54,791 bases of DNA from JAAYYM01 sp964483155 (lineage in GTDB: Bacteria; Bacillota; Clostridia; Lachnospirales; Lachnospiraceae), in the NCBI GenBank assembly GCA_964483155.1, contig CAZAAC010000014.1, positions 1-54,791 of the forward strand, read 5' to 3'. Below, one piece after another: positions 24,851 to 33,246 of this stretch. Every line of letters begins with the position of its first letter. Position 1 is the stretch's first letter. The notes beneath the pieces are model-generated. The model worked only from the letters and a program-made list of their open reading frames with translations, was not told where the DNA came from and searched no databases. The position numbers and the translations under genes were made by a program.

Positions 24851-25465
24851 TTATACCGATAAGTTTTCTCCAACCAGTCCGTTAAAAGCACCTTCAATTG
24901 CAGCATCTGGATGACCAATCAGCCACTTATTTCTAGCAAACAACAGTTTATCTTCCGGTGTTTTGTTATTTATTTTATTAAGTTCAGTATTTGTACCTTT
25001 TGGAAGCACTACTACTACTCTGAATTTATTTTCACCCACATTGCATGGTGCATAATGAAGCGTTGTTGCGTAACATTCCACAGCAGTTCCCGCAGGAATC
25101 AAAAATGCTTCCATTTTAGAAGTATCATAATTTCCCTCTTCTGTAATATCCTGCTCTGATCCCCAAATCATAATTGCATCTGTTACCGCTATATTAATTT
25201 CAGAATCCCTATGGTACTCAACTGCATTAAGCATATGATTATTTCCATTGCAATAGCCAATCTGAATCGGCATTCCGCCGTAAAGACTTTCTGCTATAAA
25301 TGCTGCCTCAGGACATTCTTCAAGCTCAGGTACAGATGCCACATATACGACATTATCTGGACAAGGTGTGTCACCCATTTTCTCCATGATATTGCTAAAA
25401 TCTATTCCCTCTATTACTTTTCCATATTTACGAAAAGAAGGATCTATTACTTTTTTTACTTGCAT
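24851..25465 (-). CDS. DUF4867 family protein
   Basis: A DUF4867 protein of 204 aa. It has a beta-rich core like a cupin: QIGYCNGNNHMLNAVEYHRDSE, then FLIPAGTAVECYATTLHYAPC and RVVVVLPKGTN, where histidines and glutamates could bind a metal. The family sits beside sugar catabolic genes in gut Clostridia and its reaction is not known to me; an isomerase or epimerase role is possible. Its operator and promoter, next entries, link it to the ROK regulator. GAAAGGAG precedes the start. Confidence 0.8.
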   Translation of the reverse strand: MQVKKVIDPSFRKYGKVIEGIDFSNIMEKMGDTPCPDNVVYVASVPELEECPEAAFIAESLYGGMPIQIGYCNGNNHMLNAVEYHRDSEINIAVTDAIMIWGSEQDITEEGNYDTSKMEAFLIPAGTAVECYATTLHYAPCNVGENKFRVVVVLPKGTNTELNKINNKTPEDKLLFARNKWLIGHPDAAIEGAFNGLVGENLSV

Positions 25466-25498
25466 AAATTGTAACTCCTTTCAAATGTGAAAAATCAT

Positions 25499-25519
25499 TT
25501 GTTTATTCATTAAACTAAT
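25499..25519 (-). promoter_or_regulatory. Predicted ROK operator (site 1)
   Basis: The 21-bp site has arms GTTTA-TTCAT-TAAAC followed by TAAT. It matches the site before xylB at 18 of 21 positions and the site before the ROK gene at 17 of 21. It starts just downstream of the predicted transcription start, as the xylB site does. Confidence 0.75.
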
Positions 25520-25527
25520 GTAAGTAT

Positions 25528-25556
25528 AAGATACCACTTGTATGGTATTTGGTCAA
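25528..25556 (-). promoter_or_regulatory. Promoter of the DUF4867-isomerase operon with an internal inverted repeat
   Basis: On the minus strand TTGACC and TATCTT are 17 bases apart. The spacer and -10 carry the palindrome ATACCA-TACAAG-TGGTAT (25531-25548), a likely site for a second regulator, perhaps of GntR type, in addition to the downstream ROK site. Confidence 0.75.
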
Positions 25557-25591
25557 GTGTTTTAAGAATTATTATTAAGATTTAAGACCTT

Positions 25592-26203
25592 TTAAAACGA
25601 ACGGCAGCAGCATCCACAAAGCAAATTCATACAACAAAATTCCAAGCACAAATTAGTGTTCAATGAACTACGCCCGTAACTTGAGCCTTTCTCACGATAC
25701 CATGAACTACCTTGCTGCAATTTACTAAGGAGTAGCTGATACTCTAAATTATACGGTTCTAATGCAACTGCTTTTTGTGCATGGTCAAATGCTGTTGTAT
25801 TGTTTCCAATACCTGCATTTGCAACTGCACTATAATAGTACCATCTGGCACTTTGATCAGTAGTTCCCATATGATTTAAAATATTTAATGCCTCCTGATA
25901 GTAACCGGCATTTATATAATCTCGAGCCGCTTGCATATCAACAGAGTCTTCTCTATATCCAGCATTTGTCCTATCAGTATTCCATTGCTGTCCAAATCCA
26001 AACGAAGAAGTTCCTCTTTCTCTCATCGCCACAATTTGTTGGTATGCTTCCTGCACTTCCTTAAATTTTTCTTCTGCCTGTTCCTGATGTTCTAGATTAG
26101 CATCTGGATGATATTTCTTGCTGAGTGACCTGTAAGCTTTTTTTATTTCATCATCTGTTGCGCTAGAAACCACACCAAGAACTCTATAGGGATCCGTTAT
26201 CAT
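25592..26203 (-). CDS. J-domain and TPR protein with a cysteine-rich tail
   Basis: A 203-aa DnaJ-like protein. The J domain covers about 1-65 with the HPD in KKYHPDAN, which stimulates DnaK. A linker leads to helical repeats (about 100-175) of TPR type. The last 18 residues are very unusual: seven cysteines and bulky hydrophobics, ending CCMNLLCGCCCRSF. The tail might bind metal or the membrane. Its ATG overlaps the stop of the DUF5685 gene by 4 bp, so the two products are made together and may interact. Confidence 0.85.
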   Translation of the reverse strand: MITDPYRVLGVVSSATDDEIKKAYRSLSKKYHPDANLEHQEQAEEKFKEVQEAYQQIVAMRERGTSSFGFGQQWNTDRTNAGYREDSVDMQAARDYINAGYYQEALNILNHMGTTDQSARWYYYSAVANAGIGNNTTAFDHAQKAVALEPYNLEYQLLLSKLQQGSSWYREKGSSYGRSSLNTNLCLEFCCMNLLCGCCCRSF

Positions 26204-27048
26204 TTTTTCGCCTCTTCTTTATGTCTCTTTATCTTTACCGCTTCGTATTTGCTCCATACCCCAGCATATATTATATTTCTCAGTATCTCAGCATCTTGTA
26301 CTATCGGCAATTTTTCAAATGCATGTGCACAGTCTGACATCATCAATATCAAAATATCCTCTACTCTTTTTTCAAATATTTCTGTGGTTTCATTCTGATA
26401 AAACTGCTTCCATGGATTATAGTTATTTGTCATAGTATCATTCTTCACATCTTCAAAAGCATCCATCAAATATATGAACTTCCCCATAAAAAATCCCATT
26501 CTTCGCAAATCCGGTTCCCAAATATCCCTTTTCCAAACAAATAGCTCAGCCAGCATTGTACCTGTTAGCCCTGCTGTCAGATCGACGTTCTCTTCGTTTT
26601 TCGCTTCACATGAAGCTAGCTCTTTTACATATATCTCAATTGCCTTGGCTTTCTCCGGATAACGCTCCTGCACTGCATTAAAATATTTTTTAATTCCCCT
26701 TGCCAGCATTCTGCTTTTTCTGTTCTTATCATCCTTCCAATCATCCATTAAATTGTAATAGGATAATAAAATCCCCATATCAGCTGCGTATTCACTAATA
26801 GAATTCAAGTACATCTGGTGTAGCTTCATTGGATGCAACACACAGATATGACTTTCTTTCCTTAGATTTGGCTCATACAGCCCATTCAATAAAATCATCA
26901 AAAAAATCATATCATAACTGAGCGTTGCTTGGCCTCTGATTCCGTAACGTTCCTTAAGTGCTCTACATAACCCACAATAATAAGCTCTGTAACGCTTGTA
27001 GTCATTTATTTGCAGCTCCTGCTGATTAACAACAATATATCCAAACAT
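26200..27048 (-). CDS. DUF5685 family protein
   Basis: A DUF5685 protein of 282 aa and no known function. It begins MFGYIVVNQQEL and has the CxxC pair C25/C28 in YYCGLCRAL. The rest is helical. Two acidic motifs stand out: MDDWKDDKN (D102-D107) and MDAFEDVKNDTMTNNYNPW (196-212). Such paired Asp motifs resemble the metal-pyrophosphate motifs of isoprenoid synthases, but that similarity is my inference. GGAGGG precedes the start. It lies between a zinc-ribbon membrane protein gene and the J-domain gene. Confidence 0.8.
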   Translation of the reverse strand: MFGYIVVNQQELQINDYKRYRAYYCGLCRALKERYGIRGQATLSYDMIFLMILLNGLYEPNLRKESHICVLHPMKLHQMYLNSISEYAADMGILLSYYNLMDDWKDDKNRKSRMLARGIKKYFNAVQERYPEKAKAIEIYVKELASCEAKNEENVDLTAGLTGTMLAELFVWKRDIWEPDLRRMGFFMGKFIYLMDAFEDVKNDTMTNNYNPWKQFYQNETTEIFEKRVEDILILMMSDCAHAFEKLPIVQDAEILRNIIYAGVWSKYEAVKIKRHKEEAKK

Positions 27049-27062
27049 ATTTATCCCTCCAG

Positions 27063-27458
27063 TTAAGTTTTCTTCTCAAACTCAAATCTGCATTTAGGAC
27101 AAGTAATTCTGATTTTCCCTTTACCTCTAGGCACGCGTATATCTTGATTACATTTTGGACACCTATAGAATTTATGTGTTTTATACTCCATGACATGCAT
27201 TTTTTTATGTTTAAAAAATTTTTTTACTTTTCCAGTCACTCTAAAATATGCTTCATTCTCTGCATATCTCTTTGGAATATTTTTTGAAAACATACGAATA
27301 TAAGTATATATTATCAAAACCAGTCCGATACTATTTAGCACAATATTGTGAATGAACATTGAAATAATAACCAAAACTAATGCCACTCCCAAAATGAACC
27401 TCGACAATGCATCAAAACCATATCTTCCTATCATAAAGTCTTGCAATTTTTTTCGCAT
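27063..27458 (-). CDS. Membrane protein with C-terminal zinc ribbon
   Basis: A 131-aa protein of no recognised family. Residues of about 18-52 form two closely spaced membrane helices, a basic stretch follows (KVKKFFKHKKMH), and the C-terminus is a zinc ribbon with CPKC repeated twice 23 residues apart, on the side predicted to be cytosolic. It is 14 bp upstream of the DUF5685 gene and likely cotranscribed. AAGGAG precedes the ATG. Confidence 0.75.
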   Translation of the reverse strand: MRKKLQDFMIGRYGFDALSRFILGVALVLVIISMFIHNIVLNSIGLVLIIYTYIRMFSKNIPKRYAENEAYFRVTGKVKKFFKHKKMHVMEYKTHKFYRCPKCNQDIRVPRGKGKIRITCPKCRFEFEKKT

Positions 27459-27675
27459 AAAACTCCTTCTTCCTGCAACGAATACTACTTCTACTCAGAA
27501 CAATCAATCACATCTCTATTAGTTATACAATAAAAACTCTACCTCTATTTGCAGAATAACTGTTTACATTATATTTTAATTTCTCAAAACATTCAACCTA
27601 TTAAAAGAACACGTTATTACAATTGCAATCACAATATACAACAATAATATATAAAGTTTTTTTTAATTTATGAAA

Positions 27676-27696
27676 TAGTTTACTTATTAAACTAAT
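27676..27696 (+). promoter_or_regulatory. Predicted ROK operator (site 2, autoregulatory)
   Basis: Arms TAGTTTA-CTTAT-TAAACTA followed by AT. The AGTTTA/TAAACT arms resemble known XylR-type operators of Firmicutes (TTAGTTT/AAACTAA) but with a shorter centre. It covers the -35 region of the ROK gene, fitting autorepression. Confidence 0.75.
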
Positions 27697-27707
27697 TATA
27701 TTATAAT
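27679..27707 (+). promoter_or_regulatory. Promoter of the ROK gene
   Basis: TTTACT, a 17-base spacer and a perfect TATAAT, 33 bp before the start codon. The rest of the 280-bp gap to the left is AT-rich and shows nothing else. Confidence 0.7.
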
Positions 27708-27740
27708 CAAATCAAGCTCTTATAAGGAAGGATGCATATT

Positions 27741-28898
27741 ATGGTTACTGGAAGTAAGGAGTTGATTAGGGATATCAATTCACGCCTTGTTCTTGAAACA
27801 ATACTAAATGAAGAACCGATTTCGCGAGCTGCAATCGCTTGTAAGCTGGGTCTTACAAAGGCTACTATTTCTGCGATTGTAAGCAATTTGTTAGAACAGA
27901 ATTTAGTGAAAGAAATTGGCAGTGATGATACTTCACTAGGTCGCAAACCTATTTTATTAAGTTTTTGTAAAGAATCTGGGCATATTATTTCCATTGATTT
28001 AGGTGTTGATACTATTTATATTCTTACTTCTGATTTAAAAGCTACAAATTGTAGTCTTAAACAATATCCTAATAAAAATAACGGTAAATCTATATTATCC
28101 ACATTAACTTCTATTATTAGCGATACCATTACCACGCTCCCACCTTCTATATTTGGTGTTGTTGGTATTTGTATTGCAATTCATGGTGTTGTTCATAATA
28201 ATAAAGCCACTTTTACGCCCTATTATGCTTATGAAAACATTGCATTTTCTACCGAATTAGAAAACCACTTTAAAATACCTGTTTATCTTGAGAATGAAGC
28301 AAATCTTTCTATTATAAGCGAAAAAGTATTTTGTTATAATATGGCAAATATGATTGGTATTAGCGTTCATTCTGGCATTGGTATTGGTATTATTATCGAA
28401 AATAATTTGTACACGGGATATAATGGGAATGCTGGCGAATTTGGCCATTCTATTGTTGTAGCAAATGGTCGTCCCTGTCCATGTGGTAATGAGGGTTGTT
28501 TAGAACAATATGCCTCTGAACGAGCTATTTTGCGTGATTATGCTGCATCAAAAAGTCTTACTCATGTTACCATCGAGGAATTTATTTCAAAATGTAATAT
28601 GAGAGATCCAGATGCACTTGCCATGCTCAGCCAGTTCATTAAATATATGTCTGTTGGTGTTAATAATCTTCTAAATGTATTTAATCCTGAAGTAATTGTT
28701 ATTAATAGTTCTTTTACCATGTACCTGCCAAACGTTATTCCTCAAATCCAGGCTTCACTAAAAAACCGGATGAACAAGCATTGTAAACTTGTTTCCTCCG
28801 GTCTTCAAGATTCTTCCATATTAATGGGTGGAATTTGTATCTGTATTAAAACATTTCTCGGAATAGATTCACTAAAACTTGATATTACATCTGCCTAA
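27741..28898 (+). CDS. ROK family transcriptional repressor (XylR/NagC type)
   Basis: A 385-aa repressor. An N-terminal winged helix-turn-helix (about 10-75, ISRAAIACKLGLTKATISAIV) is followed by the ROK sugar-binding domain, with the zinc motif CPCGNEGCLEQYAS. The start (MVTGSK) is nine bases after AAGGAAGG; an earlier in-frame ATG adjoins that site. The predicted operator occurs here and at xylB and the DUF4867-isomerase operon, so it probably represses pentose catabolism until a pentose binds. Its stop overlaps the stop of the convergent xylB by 4 bp. Confidence 0.9.
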   Translation: MVTGSKELIRDINSRLVLETILNEEPISRAAIACKLGLTKATISAIVSNLLEQNLVKEIGSDDTSLGRKPILLSFCKESGHIISIDLGVDTIYILTSDLKATNCSLKQYPNKNNGKSILSTLTSIISDTITTLPPSIFGVVGICIAIHGVVHNNKATFTPYYAYENIAFSTELENHFKIPVYLENEANLSIISEKVFCYNMANMIGISVHSGIGIGIIIENNLYTGYNGNAGEFGHSIVVANGRPCPCGNEGCLEQYASERAILRDYAASKSLTHVTIEEFISKCNMRDPDALAMLSQFIKYMSVGVNNLLNVFNPEVIVINSSFTMYLPNVIPQIQASLKNRMNKHCKLVSSGLQDSSILMGGICICIKTFLGIDSLKLDITSA

Positions 28899-30352
28899 TA
28901 TAAGCACTTTACGACAGGGTAGATCTTTTTAAATTGCTGATATTTTTCTTCATACTTTGCCACTAATTCTGGTTCTGGTTCCACCATCCCTACTACTTTA
29001 ACAAGTTTTTTTGCTGCTTCTTCTACGGAAGTATACTCTCCACATGCAACAGCAGCTAAAATCGCTCCGCCATATCCTGGTCCTTCTTCAGATTCGATCT
29101 CTTCAACCCTAATCCCGAGAACATTTGCCATAATCTTCTTCCAAAGAGTGCTCTTAGCGCCACCACCACAAATTTTTGTTTTTTCTATCTTAAGACCAAG
29201 TGATTTTGCTATTTCAAAGGAATCTCTGATACCAAAAGCAACTCCCTCTAGTACTGCCTGTGTCATATCTGCTCGTGTTGTATCCATTGACATACCAATA
29301 AACATAGCCCTCGCATCCGGATTATTATGTGGAGAGCGTTCTCCCATTAAATAGGGCAGGAAAAATACATTATTTTCTCCAAGTTTCTGAATTTCAGCTT
29401 GCTCTTTTCCATACTCATTTGTTCCAATAATATCTTCCATCCACCACTTATTGCATGAAGCAGCACTCAGCATGCAGCCCATTAGATGATAGCTGCCATC
29501 TGCGTGTGCAAATGCATGTAATGCATTATTTTCATCGACACAGAATTTCTTGCTGGAGATAAAAATAGTGCCACTTGTTCCTAGTGAGATATTACACATA
29601 CAATCACCGACTGTACCAGTTCCAATTGCCGCAGCCGCATTATCTCCTGCTCCTGCTACAATCTTCACGTCTTTCGGAAAGCCTAGTTTTTCAGCTACTT
29701 CTGGCAAAATAGGACCCACCACTTCATAGCTTTCAAATATCTTTGCTAACTGTTCTTCCCTAATGCCACAAATTTCTATCATCTCTTTAGACCAACACTT
29801 ATTCTTCACATCAAGCAAAATCATTCCCGATGCATCTGATACATCTGTACAATGTACGCCTGACAATTTATAAGCTATATAATCCTTCGGAAGCATAATT
29901 TTTTCAATCTTTTTAAAATTCTCTGGTTCATTTTCTTTCATCCAAAGAAGTTTGGGTGCCGTAAAACCAGCAAAAGCAATATTTGCTGTATATTCTGATA
30001 GTTTATCTTTTCCTATGGTATTATTTAAGTATTCTGTTTCTTTTTTTGTTCTGCCATCATTCCACAAAATAGCAGGACGGATCACATTATCATCCTTATC
30101 AAGTACTACAAGCCCATGCATCTGACCGCCAAAGCTAATACCAGCTATCTGACTCTTTTCACACTCATTTGTTAATTCAATAAGTCCGCTTTCAGTCTGC
30201 TCCCACCAGTCTTCAGGTTTTTGCTGTGACCATCCTGGATGAGGGAATTCAAGCGGATACTCTCTTGTAACTATTTTTTTTATCATTCCATTCTGATCCA
30301 TTAATAGTAATTTGACTGCGGATGTTCCTAAATCAACACCAATATATAACAT
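28895..30352 (-). CDS. xylB: Xylulokinase
   Basis: An FGGY-family kinase of 485 aa, usual length for XylB. It opens with YIGVDLGTSAVKLLLMD, then PGWSQQKPEDWW, GGQMHGLVVLD (the xylulokinase substrate motif QMHG), AGAGDNAAAAIGTG and GGGAKSTLWKKIMANV. It phosphorylates D-xylulose to xylulose 5-phosphate. FGGY specificity can drift, so D-ribulose or another ketopentose is possible. AAGGAGG precedes the ATG. It is monocistronic and carries the predicted ROK operator. Confidence 0.93.
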   Translation of the reverse strand: MLYIGVDLGTSAVKLLLMDQNGMIKKIVTREYPLEFPHPGWSQQKPEDWWEQTESGLIELTNECEKSQIAGISFGGQMHGLVVLDKDDNVIRPAILWNDGRTKKETEYLNNTIGKDKLSEYTANIAFAGFTAPKLLWMKENEPENFKKIEKIMLPKDYIAYKLSGVHCTDVSDASGMILLDVKNKCWSKEMIEICGIREEQLAKIFESYEVVGPILPEVAEKLGFPKDVKIVAGAGDNAAAAIGTGTVGDCMCNISLGTSGTIFISSKKFCVDENNALHAFAHADGSYHLMGCMLSAASCNKWWMEDIIGTNEYGKEQAEIQKLGENNVFFLPYLMGERSPHNNPDARAMFIGMSMDTTRADMTQAVLEGVAFGIRDSFEIAKSLGLKIEKTKICGGGAKSTLWKKIMANVLGIRVEEIESEEGPGYGGAILAAVACGEYTSVEEAAKKLVKVVGMVEPEPELVAKYEEKYQQFKKIYPVVKCLY

Positions 30353-30404
30353 GATCTTTCCTCCTTAAAATGTTGGCAACATATTTCAAATGTGCCTCTC
30401 TCTT

Positions 30405-30425
30405 ATTAGTTCAGTGACTAAACAA
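30405..30425 (-). promoter_or_regulatory. Predicted ROK operator (site 3)
   Basis: On the minus strand the 21-bp site reads TTGTTTAGTC then ACTGAACTAAT. It sits right after the predicted xylB transcription start in nearly the same position as the DUF4867 site. Confidence 0.75.
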
Positions 30426-30434
30426 TCTGTTTTA

Positions 30435-30463
30435 AGATTACTATACTTATATTCTATTGTCAA
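30435..30463 (-). promoter_or_regulatory. Promoter of xylB
   Basis: On the minus strand a perfect TTGACA, a 17-base spacer and TAATCT; transcription should start near 30428. Confidence 0.75.
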
Positions 30464-30519
30464 TTCATTTTTATGCTACAATTGCAATTACGTTATCTAT
30501 TATATAGTTGCATAATATA

Positions 30520-30548
30520 TTGCTTTTTTACTAAAATATTTCTATAAT
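30520..30548 (+). promoter_or_regulatory. Promoter of the C_GCAxxG_C_C gene
   Basis: TTGCTT, a 17-base spacer and a perfect TATAAT, 27 bp before the start codon. Confidence 0.65.
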
Positions 30549-30575
30549 AAAGCAAAAGTGAAAGGAGAATGTTTT

Positions 30576-30980
30576 ATGACAAAGAAGGATTTAGCAATTG
30601 CAAACCATAACCGTAAATATAACTGCTGCCAGTCTGTTGTTTGTTCTTTCAGTGATGAAATTGGTATAGATCCCACAATATTGTTTAAAGCCAGCGAAGG
30701 TTTTGGCCTTGGAATGGGCTGTGCAAATTGTACCTGTGGTGCTCTTTCAGGCGTCGTGATGTTAGCTGGATTAAAGAACAGTGATGGTAACTTAGTTACT
30801 CCCACTTCAAAAGCTACTACTTATCAACTTGTCGAGAAAATAGTTTCAGAGTTCGAAAAGAATGCCGGTTCTACAATCTGTAAAGAGCTGCAAGGGACTG
30901 AAAGCGGTATTCCTCTTTGCTCTTGCAATGATTGTATGATAATAGCTACAGAGCTTGCACAGACAGTGCTGGATTTATAA
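30576..30980 (+). CDS. C_GCAxxG_C_C family cysteine-rich redox protein
   Basis: A 134-aa protein of the C_GCAxxG_C_C family, named for its cysteine pattern. Seen here are NCCQSV, GLGMGCANCTCGALSG and a final CSCNDC. Such proteins are small redox or cluster-binding proteins common in strict anaerobes. There is no signal peptide. The ATG follows AAAGGAG; an in-frame GTG lies before that site. It is a single gene between divergent xylB and convergent GH3 and is bounded by a promoter and terminator. Confidence 0.88.
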   Translation: MTKKDLAIANHNRKYNCCQSVVCSFSDEIGIDPTILFKASEGFGLGMGCANCTCGALSGVVMLAGLKNSDGNLVTPTSKATTYQLVEKIVSEFEKNAGSTICKELQGTESGIPLCSCNDCMIIATELAQTVLDL

Positions 30981-31004
30981 AAAGCAGTCTCTATTAAAAA
31001 ATAC

Positions 31005-31042
31005 AAAAATAGCTGGTCATGATTTGAACACCAGCTATTTTT
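31005..31042. terminator. Bidirectional terminator between the cysteine-rich gene and GH3
   Basis: Perfect 13-bp arms (AAAAATAGCTGGT and complement) with A and T runs on both sides and a 12-base loop. Confidence 0.85.
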
Positions 31043-31055
31043 TATTTATCACTTA

Positions 31056-33191
31056 TTAGAATTTTACATCCGCTTCTATTGGTCTTACTCCACCAAGTTC
31101 TACACTTACTTCATCTGGTTGGGAAACTCCAACATAAAGTGTGAATTCTTTGCTGTCAAAAACACTATTTCCTTCCTCATCTACAGCTAGAAAGGCCTTT
31201 TCAGAAATCTTAATTATCACATTCTTTGTCTCTCCATTTTTCAAAGAAACTCTTTTGAATCCACATAAACTATAGTTTTTTACAGCATATTCTGACTTAT
31301 CATTTCGAATGTATACCTGTATAACTTCATCTGTAACACAGTCACCAATATTACTCACATCTACTGCAATATCAACATTGAATTTTTTTGTATTATCAGC
31401 TTCTCCCAATTTTAACTCTTCTGGAACTATCACTTTTACGTTAGCCAGTTTTACCTTACTATATGTCAGTCCATACCCAAACGGATATTGTGCTTTTCCT
31501 TCCAGATAACGATAAGTTCTACCTTTCATTGCATAATCTTCAAATGCTGGCAACTTTTCTAGAGACTCATAAAATGTAACTGGTAATTTCCCAGAAGGCG
31601 AAGTCTTACCAAATAGTATATCTGAAACGGCGATACCCCCTTCTGCTCCTGGATACCATACTTGTAATATTGCATCTGCATGCTCCTTAGCAAAAGACAA
31701 ATTCATCGCACTGCCTGTCATCATACATAAAATCACAGGTTTTCCTAACCCTACAACTTTTTCAAGCAAAGCCATTTGTGACGCTGGAAGATTAAGATCC
31801 ACTTTATCTCCTGATTTATAAGCGTTTCCCTCATCCCCTTCTTCACCTTCTAAAGATTCATCAAGTCCAAGACATAAAATTACAAGATCTGAATGTTTAG
31901 CTACTGTTACTGCTTCTGAAAGTCTGTCATTTGGCTGTGCTAAATGCTCTGTTCTGTCTTTTGACAAATGACTTCCATCTGAATAATAGACTCTTACGCT
32001 ATCATCAACAGCTTCTTGTATCCCTTCCAATATTGTCGTATATCTTGATGATGTTCCGTGATAGTTGGCAATTAATGCCGCTCTACTGTCTGCATTTGGA
32101 CCTATGACTCCAATTGCCTTTATCTTGCTTTTATCTATTGGCAATATTCCATTATTCTTTAACAATACAACAGCTTTTCTTGCCGTTTCAATTGCAAGTT
32201 CTCTATGTCTTAAGCACTCAACTTCATCGTAAGATATACTGTCATAGTCATTGTGCTCACCCATTCCAAGTAAAAAGCGTGTCGTAAACAATCTCACTGC
32301 AGATCCTTCTATGTCTTCCTCTGTTATAATTCCTTCATAATATGCTTTTAGTATATGTAAATAGGTATTCCCGCAGTTTAAATCACAACCAGCCTTTAAT
32401 GCAAGTGCTGCGGATTCTGCTGGTGTCTTTGTTATCATATGGTGTTCATGAAAATCTCTAATGGCCCAGCAGTCTGATACATAATGCCCTTTAAATTCCC
32501 ATTTTTCTCTCAAAATGTCATGCATCAATGTTTGACTTGCACAACAAGCCTCACCATTTGTTCTATTATACGCTCCCATAACTGCCTCCACATCAGCCTC
32601 TTTTACACAGGCTTCAAATGCTGGCAAATATGTTTCCCATAAATCTTTCTTGCTAACTTTTGCATCAAACTCATGTCTTAATGCTTCTGGTCCCGAATGC
32701 ACTGCATAATGCTTTGCACATGCTGCTGTCTTTAAATATTTCTCATTACCTTGCAGCCCTTTTACAAAAGCAACTCCTAAACGGCTTGTTAAGTAAGGAT
32801 CTTCACCATAGGTTTCATGACCGCGTCCCCATCTGGGGTCTCTGAATATATTCACATTTGGTGACCACATGGTAAGTCCTTTGTAGATACCTCTGTCTCC
32901 TTCATCTGCATATGCATTATATTTTGCACGCGCTTCCGTCGCCACCGTATCAGCTACCTGTTCCAGTAGCTCGTCATCAAATGTTGCTGCCATAGCAATC
33001 GCCTGTGGAAACATTGTTGCAGTTCCAGCTCTTGCAACACCATGTAATCCTTCATTCCACCAGTTATAAGCTGGAATGCCTAGTCGCTCAATCGCTGGCG
33101 CATCATATTTTAACTGGGAAGCCTTTTCCTCAAGTGTCATCTGACCCACCAGTTTCTTTGCTTTCTCCTCTGCTTCCTTTCGGCTTCTCAT
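31056..33191 (-). CDS. GH3 beta-xylosidase/beta-glucosidase
   Basis: A 711-aa glycosidase without signal peptide, so intracellular. The GH3 N-terminal domain holds WWNEGLHGVARAG, SPNVNIFRDPRWGRG and the nucleophile D240 in YVSDCWA. The C-terminal domain has VVLLKNNGILP and a typical FN3-like end. The SDCWA form and the NWWNEGLHG motif are typical of GH3 xylosidases, so xylo-oligosaccharides are the favoured substrate. It lies 55 bp after the ABC permease genes in the same direction and should split the oligosaccharides that they import. Confidence 0.9.
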   Translation of the reverse strand: MRSRKEAEEKAKKLVGQMTLEEKASQLKYDAPAIERLGIPAYNWWNEGLHGVARAGTATMFPQAIAMAATFDDELLEQVADTVATEARAKYNAYADEGDRGIYKGLTMWSPNVNIFRDPRWGRGHETYGEDPYLTSRLGVAFVKGLQGNEKYLKTAACAKHYAVHSGPEALRHEFDAKVSKKDLWETYLPAFEACVKEADVEAVMGAYNRTNGEACCASQTLMHDILREKWEFKGHYVSDCWAIRDFHEHHMITKTPAESAALALKAGCDLNCGNTYLHILKAYYEGIITEEDIEGSAVRLFTTRFLLGMGEHNDYDSISYDEVECLRHRELAIETARKAVVLLKNNGILPIDKSKIKAIGVIGPNADSRAALIANYHGTSSRYTTILEGIQEAVDDSVRVYYSDGSHLSKDRTEHLAQPNDRLSEAVTVAKHSDLVILCLGLDESLEGEEGDEGNAYKSGDKVDLNLPASQMALLEKVVGLGKPVILCMMTGSAMNLSFAKEHADAILQVWYPGAEGGIAVSDILFGKTSPSGKLPVTFYESLEKLPAFEDYAMKGRTYRYLEGKAQYPFGYGLTYSKVKLANVKVIVPEELKLGEADNTKKFNVDIAVDVSNIGDCVTDEVIQVYIRNDKSEYAVKNYSLCGFKRVSLKNGETKNVIIKISEKAFLAVDEEGNSVFDSKEFTLYVGVSQPDEVSVELGGVRPIEADVKF

Positions 33192-33246
33192 GCTTTTTCT
33201 CCCTCTAATTCACTGACAGACCGTCATTAATACATCAAATATCAAA

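Noticed and set aside
28895..28898. Overlap of ROK and xylB as an annotation error
   Set aside because: Both frames match their families to the end; the 4-bp overlap of convergent stop codons is real.
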